Assembly (NCBI GenBank): GCA_005281725.1
Contig: SSBO01000012.1
Location: 6,761,177-6,825,176, forward strand
DNA: 64,000 bases
Reading direction: 5' to 3'
Source of the DNA: Wuchereria bancrofti
Taxonomy: Eukaryota > Nematoda > Chromadorea > Rhabditida > Onchocercidae
This document shows positions 13,546 to 27,456 of the stretch, piece after piece; position 1 is the stretch's first letter; the number at the start of each line of letters is the position of its first letter. The position numbers and the translations under genes are program-made. The notes beneath the pieces were generated by a model. That model was not told the origin of the DNA, did not search any database, and saw nothing but the letters and a program-made list of their open reading frames with translations.

Positions 13546-14889
13546 GTGTGGTCTGGCTTTCCTGGTGGTCTTTTAGAATGGATGAACGGCAATACGATAG
13601 TATGATTGAATGACCGTAGGAAATTATATATACGTTTCTGCTTGCGTGCGTCTGTGTGTATATGTGCGTGTGTATCTCTGACCGCACTTATCGCTGAATT
13701 ACTTTCAGAAGTTGGGAGTTTTATGTGCGGAAACTTACACGACTGAAAAGGAGCGAAATGTTTTCGCGAATGTTAGCGGTGAAATTCGGCAGTCTCCATA
13801 TCACTATTTTCAGGGTGCTACTGCCAATCCACTCATACGGACTGAATTTAAGGGTGTGCTGCGCTTGAATGACAACGTCAGCGAGTGCATCAGTGCACCG
13901 TCGAATGTGGAACTAAGAAGGGCTAAGAGGCAGTGATCAGCAGGAAGTCTTGTTTAGTTGCTCTGAACATGTGGTCTTTTTTTTGGTTCTTTACTGTGGT
14001 CTTGATCAGATTCCCTTCATAACTATGTATATTAGTCCTGAATCGATGTTAATAAAAAAATCTAAAGTAGACAAAGAGATATTTTAGTTCTATAAGCTGC
14101 TAACTGGCATTGAAAACAGTTCCAAAAAGAGATTTTTGATGTCAACATCGCTTTCAACCTAACTTACATGGCTGATCAAATCAGAGTTAGTAGCAGGGAT
14201 AAGCAAATAGCACACGTATGGAGTATAAAATGACACGGAGATAACTTCTTTGCTTACGAAATTTCAAAAATGCAAGGATTCTCTAAGACTGAAGAACTAG
14301 TTGAGACCAAAGAGGGGAATCTTCCAAAACCATTTTGATTGAAACACTGTAGCGATGTAATGATGCACAACGATCAGTATTAGCTATCTGCTGCTTCTAT
14401 TTTCCGTGTTTAGCAGAGTGAAACCGATACTCTACAAAGCATCTCGAGATAACGTGAAATTATACCTGTACTTACAACTGGTTATCACGATTGGTCGTTG
14501 TGTATAAACAAGTAAGTAGGTTGAGCAATAAGTTTTTATTTGGATGGTATCTCTTCGCATTCTTTGGACAGACCAAGTTGAACACTTCTGATGAATATAT
14601 CATCGAAAGAGATCCACGGATCATGGAATCCCTTAATAGGAACATTGTAGAAAATTAAACCCAAGAAAAAATGAAAAGTGAGGACATCTGCAAGTGCACG
14701 CATATTGACAACATTTAAAGATCTGATTTTTGGCATACAAAATGGTGATACAACCGAATGAGAACGTGAAAGGCAAAATTAGAAAATAAGGTTGCCGTTC
14801 TTAAATTAATGTTGATTCGGGGAAAGAAGGAACTTCGAAGTTATTCTGCTATGCTTTATCTTGTAGAAAACGGTGGAATCAAATAAATT
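13546..14889. other. Spacer between Pao fragments; unrecognised ORFs
   Basis: A plus ORF at 13712-13936 (74 codons, slightly GC-richer than its surroundings) and a minus ORF at 14736-14536 (66 codons) have no recognised family. A GT-rich stretch lies at 13636-13680. Nothing else is supportable. Confidence 0.4.
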
Positions 14890-15017
14890 TGTCGTGAAAT
14901 AGAGTCTGATTCGAGAAGATCGTAGAGCCGAATAGGGAATGCTTTGCAGAGAAAGCAATGTTGACCAGTCTTTATTTTATTGAGATAAAGATTATCACTG
15001 AACGAGGCTATTGAACA
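14890..15017 (-). repeat. LTR-like repeat B, downstream of Pao copy 2
   Basis: On the minus strand this reads from TGTTCAATAGCCTCG through AATAAA to TTTCACGACA. It lies about 470 bp downstream of the Pao pol reading frames at 15480-18230, which is where a 3' LTR of that minus-strand element would be. It is the inverted counterpart of 11942-12072. Confidence 0.6.
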
Positions 15018-15479
15018 ATATTAAAAAATTTAAGGCGCAGAAAGCGAAAAATGGAAAAGCGGTGATCGCGAACAAAACTACTTCCTTTACAACAAACCGT
15101 ATGATTACTGTGAGTAAAGAGCTATCTCTATCGGATAATTTTTATTCTTCATATAGTAAGAGTTGGATTTTAACATTATATCAATTCTCATAAGACTGAC
15201 TATTGGATTAGAAAGCCTCTACAATATTTCAACATTGGAAGTGATTTGGTTTAGAACAAGGGACGTTAGTTGGACAAAGAGCTGACAACTTGCTAACAGT
15301 CAGGCTGGAAGATCTTGATAATAAAATTAGGAGAAATTTTCAACACATTGACTGGTGCACATATGTTTTGTTAACAAACTGTAAAATTGCAGACAATGCA
15401 GATGAGTATTGGGTGAAAGATTCCTTAATTGAAACACTTATCTAATTGAAACATTTATGTGTTTATTCAAATAAGAAAA

Positions 15480-18230
15480 TGTTTAGTCTTATGGATTTAA
15501 TACAAATTTGTTTCGACATATTGTATTTGGTTTTTCCGACATTTCCGCTTGAAGGAGATTCTCTCTGTTGAGAGAAAACCTTCAGGAAAAAGAATTGGGT
15601 ACCTTTGCTTGAATAGTCGTTTTTTTTCGTAAAGCGATTTCTGGACTGATTTGTCGAACGCTGTTATTGGGTTTTTGAACTAACCTTTGTCGTTGATTTC
15701 TAGAGGTACAGCATATTTAATGTATTCACTGGTCGGTTCAGGAGTTTTTCATGTGGTAATTCTATTGAGGCACTTTTTATTTCTCTATTCTTTCTTTAAT
15801 TTCTTTTATCCTGGCTAATTTCTATACACCGTGAGGAACTTCTGATTTGTTAACTAATACATTTTCTTCCTCATGAAGTGTTCTTGTTACTACATTTCTT
15901 AGAGAAGAGTGTTCTCTTTTAGTTCGTTCTCGAAGACTGATTAAATAGTCATTTCTGCGTTTGTCCCGAAATGTATCCAAGCTTTGAGAGTATTTGACCA
16001 ATATTTCGTAAGTTTTTCCTTGGTACTTAATTTGTGAGAGGAAAAAAAAAGTTGTCGCTAACAATTGGGGTAACGAAAGAAGCAATAGGCAAGATAAAAT
16101 CAATCGGACATATAATTACATCATCTTCAAAGTTTATGTTAGTGGCCGAGTATTTAATATACCTTCGACTTCTACCATTAGTGTTGTTTTCTTCCCCATA
16201 ATAACTTCCCCCCACCAATGGCTCTTCTCATTGCCCAATTGGTTATTCCAATTATTCACTCATAAAACTCCACCACTTCACAGGCTTTTGGTATGGTACT
16301 CTTCCAGATTATTCCTTTATTTGCTAGGAAAATTGTATATTTCGGTCCATAATGGTCTAAAAACTAATTGGAACTGGCTATCATTATCACTTAAGACTAA
16401 TTTAGAATAACCTCGTCGGGTTTAAGAAGATTCATTGTGTACAAAAAACTTTCGGCAGATAAATTTTCTACCAGTTCTGAATGCACTGCTCTTGTTGTGA
16501 AACATATAAAGAAAGCTACCCATCTTTTATGCCGGTTTCAGTTTTATTAGAAAGAGGACCCGTATAATCCAATCCAATATGTGCGAATGTTTGGAAGCGC
16601 ATGACTCAGGTTTCTAGAAGATTAGGCATGACAGAAACTTGAATGTTTTTGCTTTCTATCCTTTACAATGCATACACTTCTTCAATACTCGCTTAATTCG
16701 GTTCTACCTTTGGATATCCAGAATTCTGTTCTCAATTTTGAAAATGTATGGGCAATTCCAGCATGATGTGTTCTATGAAAAGTTCAGTTATGGGATTATG
16801 TCGTGGAAGTTAAATTGGATGTAGACTGCCTTCATTCAATTCGGAGTTTCCCAATCGACTTTTGGATTTCCACTAGCAATTTTCTATATCGTGGTATGGA
16901 TTCCATTTATTTATTTCTTTTTCAGTTATTCTCTCTGATTGCGCTTACCTAATCAATACATTCATTGTTAATTTTCAATCATTTGTTGTAAACTGACCGT
17001 TTATCGTTGATAAGATTGTAACCATGGTATTTGTCTTCTTGTTGTAATTTTATGAATTTAAAAGTTTATGCAGTAATCTTTCCTCATTAATCTTGACACT
17101 TACTAAGCGACTCGCATCTATAAGTTTAAAACTTGTTTTTATAATTTTCTTTGTTACCTTCACGATAAGGATTTCACTTTCTTCTTCATTTTTAAAGTCT
17201 CCATCGAAATTATATTCCTATTGTGGCCAGTTGTTTTCCTTCTTTTCCAGCCATGATGGTCTCTTTTCCACCATATTTCGTAGACCTCAAGTTTTGTTGG
17301 AGAAAGTCCCTTTGTTTCAATATCGACTGGATTATTTTTCCCTGGAATGTAACGAAACAAGAATAATTCGACTTTGTACAAATTTTGGTAACAGTCGGGA
17401 ACAGCTCTAGATTTAGTGTGATGCACATTTAAAGTCGACCATAAAGTTATTGGTGCATTTTCGAATTCTAACTGATTTGTTACAAAATGAGCTGCTCGTA
17501 CTCCAATAAGTATGTCCTACTAAAACGCTATGAATTGTAAAATTGTTCTTTTAGTCAGATCCCTTTCATTCTAAAGTTTTTAAGATTACCTGGATGACAT
17601 CTATTTTGGGATTCAAATTGAATCAAGAATTTTCTCAAATCAGCTTGCTTCTGCTCGTTCTTTCTTGGGAATAAATTTGTTGAATCCATTGCCATTTGAA
17701 AGAAATTCCTTTAGGAAATTCCATTGACGCTTCTTTGAAGAGAGATTTCATTTCTTGACAATTTTTGAATGCTTCTTGGGTTCCTTTATCTGGTGATATA
17801 ACTTTGTCAAGAAGAGATTTTTCCAGATTTCTAATGTAATTTCGCTTTCATGAGTTTTTAGGTGATAGCTGGGAGTGGCAGACAATAAAAAGGGAGATGA
17901 TATCACCCCAAATGGAACTCTCTGGATGCAACAGCATGCTATGTTGTCTTTGATAACTTGTCCTTAAATATCCTTCAATCAAAGGAATCCAATGTAGTTT
18001 CGTTCTGGTGGAAATAATTTCAGTTATAAAGATGTCTTTTCAGTATCTGCTATTATCACACTTTCCATCATTTTGAATCGAAGCAGCACGCCTGTTAAGT
18101 CGTGGAGTGAAATCGGACCGCAGCATAGAACATCGTTTAAACTTTTCATACCCTTAAGGTGAACAGAAGCATTGTAAACGATTTTTAATTTTGTTATTGA
18201 TTTGCCTCATAATGGACAAGTATATATAGC
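15480..18230 (-). mobile_element. Degenerate Bel/Pao retrotransposon pol (copy 2): RT, RNase H, integrase
   Basis: Minus-strand order is that of Pao pol. Reverse transcriptase fragments lie at about 18230-17780: a VYNAS-type block, LNDVLCCGPISLHDLTGVLL, and RVPFGVISSPFLLSATPS. The RNase H tail lies at 17560-17160, with the RYIPGKNNPVDIETKGLSP motif and then IWW. An integrase zinc-binding region lies at 16830-16680, and the integrase core and pol C-terminus at 16690-15480. Stops and frameshifts are scattered throughout. The stretch that should hold the catalytic YVDD-type motif (about 17800) reads differently, so the element is inactive. The gag region is not recognised. Confidence 0.85.
15724..16697. 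repeat. 974-bp direct repeat, copy 2
   Basis: Second copy of 12571-13544, offset 3153 bp, one mismatch noticed. Unlike copy 1, it continues on its right side into matching Pao sequence (zinc finger, RNase H, RT), so this is the copy that lies in its natural context. Confidence 0.97.
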
Positions 18231-18718
18231 AGTATATAACAACCTGATTCAGGTCTAAGACTAATTCTTTAATGATATTTTAATTGTATTTGAACTATTT
18301 CATTGTATTAATTAAGCAACAGTTTGTCGCTTTGAAATAGTCTAATGTCTTCAATCTTCTAAGGCAAAGACCATATTTATCGTTTAGGCTAACATTTGGA
18401 TATACATTTTTTAACTATATTCCCTTTGACGGTTTAATAGGCTACATGACATTTTTTTTGTTAACTGAGTTTATGTAGAGATAGAAGAGTCTGTCCTTAT
18501 AGGTCACACTTTTTTTCATCTGTAGATTGTTTTATTGGTCTCTTGAGATAAGACCTGTAATACATCCATTGTAGCATGTTGAAATATAAGGTCAAGTTTT
18601 GAATCTCAAACGCATCCGAATTAGTCGACATTCTAAGTTGCTTCTTACTCTCAGGTATTCGTATCCTTTTTCAGCTCATTACTTTCTCATGCTTTTTCTC
18701 ATTTTACTTACTTTTTAT

Positions 18719-18759
18719 GAACTATCCGACTCTACAGTCTACTCGAATCACGGCAACAG
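18719..18759 (+). repeat. Short LTR-related fragment C
   Basis: CTACTCGAATCA and the bases on both sides match the distal third of LTR-like repeat A at 12035-12075. About 13 bp appear to be missing before the terminal ACA. The match is only about 40 bp, so it may be a relic solo fragment or coincidence. Confidence 0.35.
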
Positions 18760-21700
18760 TTTTAAAACCGTTTTCGAGCTTCACGCATTAGTTTTACTTT
18801 ACACTTTCTTCTTTATACCCTAAAAATAATTCTCGGGTATTGTAGAAAATTTTGCAGATTTCAAAATGAAAACCTTTTCCATGCTCTTATGAAACTATTT
18901 TATTACTGAAAGTTTTTGTGAGATGTAAAAACGAATGCACATAAGATTGGGAAAGAATGTATTTAATTTGTCTTTTTTTTTTTCCGCAATTTTACACGGT
19001 GGGTAATAAATGTTCATCCGTTCACATTTTACATGTTACTGCTGATTGCATGCCGCAAATATTTTAAATCAAATTTAACGCAATGATTGTCAGATTTAGC
19101 ATAAACATAGCATTTTGATTTTAGTTGGAAAAATTCTGTCGCCAGTTAAATATGTTCCTAAAATTTAGACTTTAGTTAAAAAATGACTTTTTAGGCAAAT
19201 GCTCACTGTTGGATTTGCAAGAAATTATATTAGGAAACAAATCCAAATTTCTAAATGCTTGCTTTTTGATGATCTGTTACGAACTAGGTGGAAGAAGAGA
19301 CAACCATGAAAATACAACCGTTTATTTTCATATTTGTTGTGCGCAAATATTTTTAATTAAAGAATAAGTACATGTAAAATAGAAATTACCTAATGGTGCA
19401 TTTGCTGAAGGTCCAATATCTGTTACGGATTGCTAATCGCAGAATTGCCTTATAGCGTTAAACAATGATTAAATTCCAACAGATACAAAATGAAGTACTT
19501 TAATTTTCCAATTCTTCAAGCTTATATGTTTAAAATTGAAAAAGATGATAGATTTCGGAAAGATTATAAAACATAATTTCCCGACTTTCGTAAGCTTTTC
19601 CAGTAGATTCAATTTTTCCACTCTTTTTTTCATCTTCTTCCTGCATATTTCACTTCATTCAAATTTTATAGAGGACATCCGAAGATTGTAGTGTTCAGAG
19701 TAACACAGAGTTAGTTCAAGTAACCAGTGATTGCTGAACCATCTTGAAGTATTTCAAATTTTCATTTATATTTTTTTTTCTTTGAAATATTCAAGCAGGA
19801 AAGTTGCAAACTTTCACAGTAATGAAATTTTTTACTGAATATGAAGCTCTTATGCGCAGTAATTATTAACTAGCGCTAGTGACTTGCGTAGTAGTGCTGG
19901 AAGCTTTATCAATAACGATTTTTCTCTTTTCTTTAATGATAATTGCCGCTAGTTGTGACATCCTTAATATCCTCTAACAAATGGAACTATAATATTCGGA
20001 CTATGAAAGAAAACTGGAAGGGAAAGAAAAAATTTCAAACAGTGGATTTTGAGTTTTTGGATTATTTAAACATGTTCTTCGAGTCCTAACTTATCCGATA
20101 TTTATTTATCCAATTATTTACGACAAATACAATCTGTGATTTAAATAATGAAGGTATGATTCTGAATTAAATTAACTAATAATTCAGATGCTGGTGGGAA
20201 TGTTGAGCTTAGTTCGTCCATCACTATTACATATATTTATCCCAACTTTAGGTTAGATTTATCATGTAAGCTCAATAATAATTTTCAGCCAAATGTTTCT
20301 GTATTCATTAATCCAACCAAATGGTTAATATTTTATTAACTTTGTTCTCCGCTTTTTGATACCGTTTCTTTTTTGTTACAGTATCAGTTACTTCCATGAG
20401 AAGTAAAGTTGTAAACAAAAACATCTAAGGACATTTGGTCAAGCATAAAATTAATGTCGTCAGACAACTCATAAAAAGCTTTTAACGTTGACATAACACA
20501 TTTAAAAAGCATTCATAAAAAGTTGTAGTTTTTGTTTGAAAGTTGTGAGAAAAGGTTATGATTTTCCAAAATTATCAAATTATATATTCTGAAAAATAAT
20601 TACATAAAACAACCTTCATTTTCCATTTTGATTTAATTAATGCGGTTTTTCTGTATGAATGGCTGAGGTGATATCAAACAGAACGAAAATCGTTTTCTGA
20701 GGTAGCATCAAAGTTAACAAATGAAAACGATGCAGAATTTTGTTGTATCTTACTCGTGGTAGATTTTGATAACCCACCGAATTCCGAAGTGATAGAGTGT
20801 AATTAATTAGTAGGCTTTCTGCCGAACATTTTATGCCAGTAAGAAGAGTAAATATGCAGTAATTGAAATATCCTGAAAGCAAACCAGACCCAACTAAACT
20901 TGAAATCCAGTAATATTTGTACTGGATCGATAATGATAAAAGTGATAAGTGATGAACGGCAAATAGCTAGTGACGATTAAATAATTTATATGGCGCATTT
21001 TTATATGGTGCATTATTTGCATAACAAAATACAGTTTAGGGCTGAAATATTTCTTTAGCGGGGATATCATAAGTGCTTCTCTCATAATTTTGGTCACGGT
21101 GAAATCCTTAGCTCCAAAAAGAATTTTGGCCATATAACTAACAATCGTCGCTCGATGTTGTCTATCTACTTAATTTTGGCCTCATCTAAGATTTAAAAAC
21201 TTCAGCCACAAACTTATTTTATATCTTTCTTCTTTTTTTAACTAGAATAATCCAAAATTTAATTACTTCATTGGACCAAAGAACCGTTATTATAAGTTAG
21301 CAATTCTTCGATGTTAAACAGAACTCTATGTTTTGTTCTTCTATGCAAATATAACTTTAAGCACGACAATATTACAAATAATTCTCTCAATTTACAGGCA
21401 ATACTCAAAGAATGATTTAAACTACTAATGTAAAAAATATGCGTGGGAAACTTTTGGAAATGTGGGAGCAAATCATTCAAAGAATATCTGAGAAATATTT
21501 TACTAATATGCATTGAGAATGAAAACATATATTTAATAGCTGAAGTAAATTACATTTTTTCTATAGCTTTAATTTCGTAAAATAAATTAACGTCCAAAGG
21601 ATGTGTTTTGTACCTAAGTAATTGACCTGTCGTAAGTAAACCTCACACACAAATCCATTGCTTTTAATTTCTCCTATTTTAAAGAATCAAAACAACACTG

Positions 21701-24700
21701 TGATAGAAATACATAACATATTTGAAGTACGTTAACACCCTTGGTGCAAGGTAAGCAGCCAAATGACACTGGCAATGTCCAACGATCATGCATAACCTTT
21801 TACACAGTTCAATAACTTTCCAACATTATGTTTGCTTTCATATCAATTGATTGAAATGAAGATGAAGGGAAACAAGAGAATTATTAATTTCAATTCACTT
21901 GCACTCATTTTTCAATTCACAAACAAATTAAACATTCATATTTGAGGGTAAGAAAAATAATTGAATTCCTCCTCAATTTCCGCTTTTGTTATTTGTTGCT
22001 CAAAAAGAATTCCTCCCAAAACTCTTCCATCGCTTATCGAAATTATTATTTATTATTATTATTTCTATTACTATTTTTATTATTATTATTTTTATTATTA
22101 ATTTCGATTAATCAGTAAATTGGGAGCTCGAGAAGAATAGCAAGGGAAGACTTTGATAATAAAACTGCAAAAGTGCAGATTACGAAATATGCAAAGTTTG
22201 AGAATGGATGATGAAAATACACATGACTCAATTATGAATCGATTCTAATGGATATCCTTTCTTATAAATGCTTCCCTAATTTTTTTATGCTTCTTAAGAA
22301 ATTGAACGAATTTTTTTTCTACTTGTGTTGACTTTATTCATCTAACTGTTTTGATCTCTCTATACAATTCAAAAGACTAAATGAGCAGCTACTAGGGCAA
22401 GGCCAACTCAGGTTATTAAGTGAAAGCCGTACTAGCCAGACTAAGGTTCATCCATTCAATAAAATCTTTATTTGGCCTCTGATGTTTATTGCATAATCTT
22501 TCTAATTACTGAGACTAAAGTTCATTTTCTTTTTTTCCTTACTCACATCTAAAATATCCAATTCTTGCAAACCATTGCATTACTTTATCAAGATATCTTT
22601 TTATATTCCTCTCGTGATATTAGGCAAACTTTCATAAAACTTTTTGGCACTGAGAAAGACTACATCATCTGAATTGTATTTTAGCAAGGACTAAAGCAAA
22701 ACTTTTTAACCATCGGCGTATAAAGAACAATGAAGACATATTTAATATGATTTCATAGTTTTTAGAATACACCAAAAATACAAGAAAAGCTTGGGACGTT
22801 AAAAAGATTTGTCAACAATTTCTGCTTCTCTTACTCGATATTGCTAGGAAATACAGAGTTTGAAAAACAAGTGACATTTATTAAAATAGGTTTCCTTTTC
22901 CTTTTTTTAAATTTATTTATTCGTTCATATTTGTACTTGTCAATTTACCCGTTTAACACAGTCAGTTTCACAAATTATGTGATGTACTGACATCTGTCTT
23001 TCAAGAATTCTTTCCTATCCTTAGTCACATAGTCTGTGCATTTATTGTTGTGAAAATTTTCTCATGTGGACTAAACGAAGTACTGGTGATTACTGTACAT
23101 ATCCGGATTACTGTAGAAATGGATGAAAATGAAAATTCACTGTAAAGAAAATACTATTTCATCTTCTTATTTTTTCCCATGTTCCAAAATCTTAATGAAG
23201 TAGTCAGATCAAAAATCTAAAAGAAATCTTGAAAATTTGTTAATCAGAATTTTAATATATATATAATTTCGGTAAACAACGTTTGACGTAATACCGTTAT
23301 GGAAAAAAGCATATTCTTTTTCTGAAGTGAGATAGACTTGTATTTCTTTTGCTCAAATTCAAGCCTTTATTTTTCAAATTTCTTCCTTGATTTCGTGCAC
23401 CATCGATATCTGATTTCTATTCTCACATCTTTGAAACATTTAGAGCGTTAACTTTGATTTGTTACTTCCAAAACAGATCAGTAGCTGATTAATGCTTGAA
23501 ATATATTATCAACAATTGATCGGCTTAATTGGATTACTTTATAATGATAATCGAAGCGCGTCTTGACCTTAATTTTTTATCTTTGTTGGGTATGCCTTCA
23601 TTTATGATCAACAATAGAGTCAAATTAATAAGCTCACGTTTTATGCTAAAATCAAGATTTCTACTTTGCAACAACAATTTGGTCAGCGAATGGATTTAAT
23701 AAGCATTTTGACAGCTAGCGTCACCAGTCTTTTGAAATGACCCACAAGGAGTGTTATTCGCAGTTATGTCACTGAGAGCAGTGGATATATAAAGTAGTGG
23801 AAATATCCTGACAATACTTCTGTATTAAGATGAAATCGAAATGCAGCGCATTGTATTCAAGCAATAGTAAGTAATGAAAGTTTATTAAAAGACCGTTTTC
23901 AGAATTCAAGTGAAGAATATAGTTCAATACGATTAGGAATTTCAGAGGACGTAAGTTTGCCGCATAAACTATAAAATAATAAGTAATATCTCTATACCAC
24001 TCTCGTTTTCTTCCTTTAGAATCCGTTAATCTATTTATTGTTAATACATAAATATTTGATCTCAGATCCAATGACGGCTTTGATATTGTATAGAAATTAC
24101 TCCAAATTTCTTTTTTATGCATTCCATTTAATGTTTAAATTAATGAACTTCAGAAAAAAAAACTCTATGAGAATTAAAAGTCATCTTTCATACCCTAATT
24201 ATGGTATGTGTGGCATCGTTTGACTAAAGTCAACTATAGAAACTTTATTTGTTACAAAAATACAGAAGGACAATGGAGATTTGTTGCATTAAAAGGAAAT
24301 TTCAGCAGGCTTATAACTATCAGGTTTAACTTACAATAGCTAACACTACTAATGGGTAATGACAGAGTGGCGATGAGGGGAAATTCGGGTTGCAAGACAC
24401 TTCCTGGCATGAATATTCTCTCACATGTGACACAAACGTCTGGCATATTTTGATATGCCTTCTTTGAAAAGACTGGGATGTAGTCTCAAAAGGTCAGGAT
24501 GATCGAAATGATCCTTGAAGCTGTGTTTCAGGCTTTCCAGGCTTAAACGGTTGTGTAGAAAGTACAACACAGATCTAATGATATAAAAGTGAAATGAAGC
24601 TCTGTGCTTAATAGAGGGTAATATAGGCTTACAACTGGTAAGAGACCCGTTAGCAATGTCGGCTGTCTTCTTGATCTTTCTTCAAAGGCTTTGTTGGCTT

Positions 24701-27456
24701 TCCAGATTAAAAAAGACATCATTTTACATAACTGATGGGAAATCAATGAGTAGTATGGGTGAGTGCTAAGGCTTTCTCTCCGCTCCAAGGCTCCACTCTG
24801 AGGCATTACCGTGTGCTCCAACAAACAATATTTTGCAAAGTCTGCTTTTCTTGCCTACTACTTCCTTTTGTTGTCGTCCGTTTACAAACTATACAACACT
24901 TCATTTCATAAAAACAACACTGGTGGAGATGACCACCAGTTTATTCAATTAAGTTGCTTTCTTTCATTCCCCTTCTTTTCACTTCCTTTTATTCTATAAA
25001 TCATTTCAAAAACTAGTCAAAACCAAACCTGATAAATTGATCCACTCGCATATGTGTAGTATGTGTAAATCATTGGCATAATTTGTATTAGATGTAGTCT
25101 CTCATCCATATTTTTAGATCATAAACACATTTTCTACTTTTAAAATTATCTCGATTTTCGCACGTCATGTGTTACTAACATCAAAATTTGTGCCATATAA
25201 GGAGAAATGCTAAGAATAGCTCTTTATATTAATGTCGTTTTGAAGTGTTTTATATTTTATTGATAGTTTTAATGGACTTCCATTTTTGTTAACAAACGTA
25301 TCAGTTTGTGTACATTTAAATAAGTCTCACTTTTTTTAGTATGGTGACGTCAAAAATGGGAGCTGTAACGTTCATCACTAGTACAATCTTCATAAAATCA
25401 ATACGTAAATTAAATTTAATTGCCATTAATAAATTAAATGGTATAAGCCATTAATAAATTGATGTAGTAGATACATCATAAAATTCTTCTCACAAAATGC
25501 CTTAAGTAAATTTATTTTTCAAACTTCTACAAACTTCGGAAATAATTCCCCGATAATACAAGTAATTCAAAAGGAGATATACTCGTAAGGAAACGCTATT
25601 AGCTGAGATTTGCAGTCTGGCTCGATAATGGCCGGTGATATTTAGCAAGGAAAAAGGCTTTCTGAAAAGGACGGTCATACTAGATTGCTTTTATCATTCA
25701 TTTCATTATACTATTTCTAAAAGATAGGAAGACAAAAAAAAGCATTTTCGCAGTTGTTTAAAAAGTGAATGCGTAAATTTATTTTCCAAAATGTCGTTGG
25801 ATTTGCAAGAATATAGTTTTGGTAATGTTCGAAAATTCTCTTGGGGCTTTAAGCTCTAATATTTCCGTTATGTCTCCAAAGACGTTCACGTTTTTACTGT
25901 TTCCTATAATTTCCTTAATTCAAATTGATCCGTTTTAATTTAGCTAATTTCGTATTAATGCAAAAATAATTTTATAGCTCTTTCAGCAGGTATGTATGAA
26001 TGAGTCTACACATTCAGTAATTAGTAATATATATTTATGCAGATAATAACAGCTTGATCAAAAATTAATTCCTAGTTTTAAATCCAAGCAGTCCTGATTA
26101 ACTCCAAATAGAAGCGCATTATTATTTTTTATCGAAATATCGAAAATGTTTTTGTATCGAATATCGAAAACACTTTTTGTCATTTTTCTGTTTATTTCAT
26201 ATTTTTACTCATAACAATTTGAGTTGAAGCAACGACAAAACTGAGGCCATTAAACAAATATGACTAAAGTTTGTGAAAGATTTACAATGTTGTTTATAAT
26301 TTTTTATTATTACTTTGTCACAGATAGTTTCTCCAAAGTAGAACAAAATCGTTTCAGGTAAGTTAGCTTAGTAACAAAGTCGCTTTTAATGGGGAGAACG
26401 ACTTTTGATTGTTTCACAATGAAGCCATATTCAATTTCCAATTTTCTGCTTCCTGTTTTTTCTCCTCTCTCGGCTAATTAATCCTTGATTCTACAACAAC
26501 CCCTCTTTCTCATTTTTCTCCATGCTTCAATATTTTCCTTATTAAATCTTAAAATTTACTTAATACTCTTGTTATATTGCATCTTAAATTTGTTTTATAA
26601 TAATTCGGATTTTTTCTTAAATCTTTTATTTTCGTTATATTGTAAAGGCTTCCGTCGTTCATGATACTTGTTGCAGTCATCATTGAACTGTTTAGCAGAT
26701 CTCTATAGGGAAGCGACACATTTATTGATTCCAGTTACTTAGAATATTGTAGTGTTCTCCGCTATCACTTCATGCTTTTGACATTTATCACAATAAATCT
26801 TACTTTTGTGATTGACCCTGTACTGCGAAAGTTCTGGTTATCAGATTTTTCTAAATAATGGATCATTGAAGCTAAATTCTTAAATTGAAGTCTTAGTTAA
26901 GCAGCGCTCTCATCCGATAATTATTATTTCATAGGGAACAAGACGTAGTCATTGAGGTTGTTTGGCGTCAAAGTATTCTGCAAATAGATAATTTGATTCT
27001 TCAGTACATTTTTAATTTTTGGATACTTCGGATTGCCATAAAAGCTTAAATGTATAAGACAAATAAAAGTTCAAATATCCGGAAATTTTCTTAAGATTAT
27101 GTAAATGATCTTATTATTTGATCTTCTAGTGTGCTAAAGACGAAGATGATTTGGCACTAATTAAATGCTTTAGAAAAAGTTTTATCTGATAACAATTTAA
27201 AACTCAGAAATGTGTTATTTCAGGTACTTCATTCCATACATGTTGTTATTCCAAAGGAACTAGTGTATTGATGCTACCGAAAACGATTAAATAGCATGGA
27301 TGATAGACTATGAAAGTAGCCAATAACTGATTATTACTAGAAGATCGCTACCAAAGTGTACTGTACTCGATATCTTTTACTGCAGAAGGTATAAGGTTGA
27401 AACATAAGCGCACAGCATTTTGTCGCTGAAGCGGTCCAGTGATTCGCGGGTGTGTT
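18760..27456. other. Gene-poor AT-rich interval
   Basis: Almost 9 kb without a supportable exon. ORFs are short and in AT-rich frames; the longest, minus 24122-23769 (117 codons), has no recognised domain. Minus ORFs at 24824-24543 and 24446-24252 are also unrecognised. An ATT-rich microsatellite lies at about 22045-22100. The region could be intron or upstream regulatory DNA of a neighbouring gene. Confidence 0.6.
22045..22100. repeat. ATT-type trinucleotide microsatellite
   Basis: Imperfect repeats of ATT/TTA run through this stretch, interrupted by a few C and extra T bases. No coding context. Confidence 0.85.

Noticed and set aside
24543..24824. 93-codon minus ORF (starts MLEHTVMPQSGALE)
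   Set aside because: No recognised family, no supporting exons and no clear start context; probably chance.
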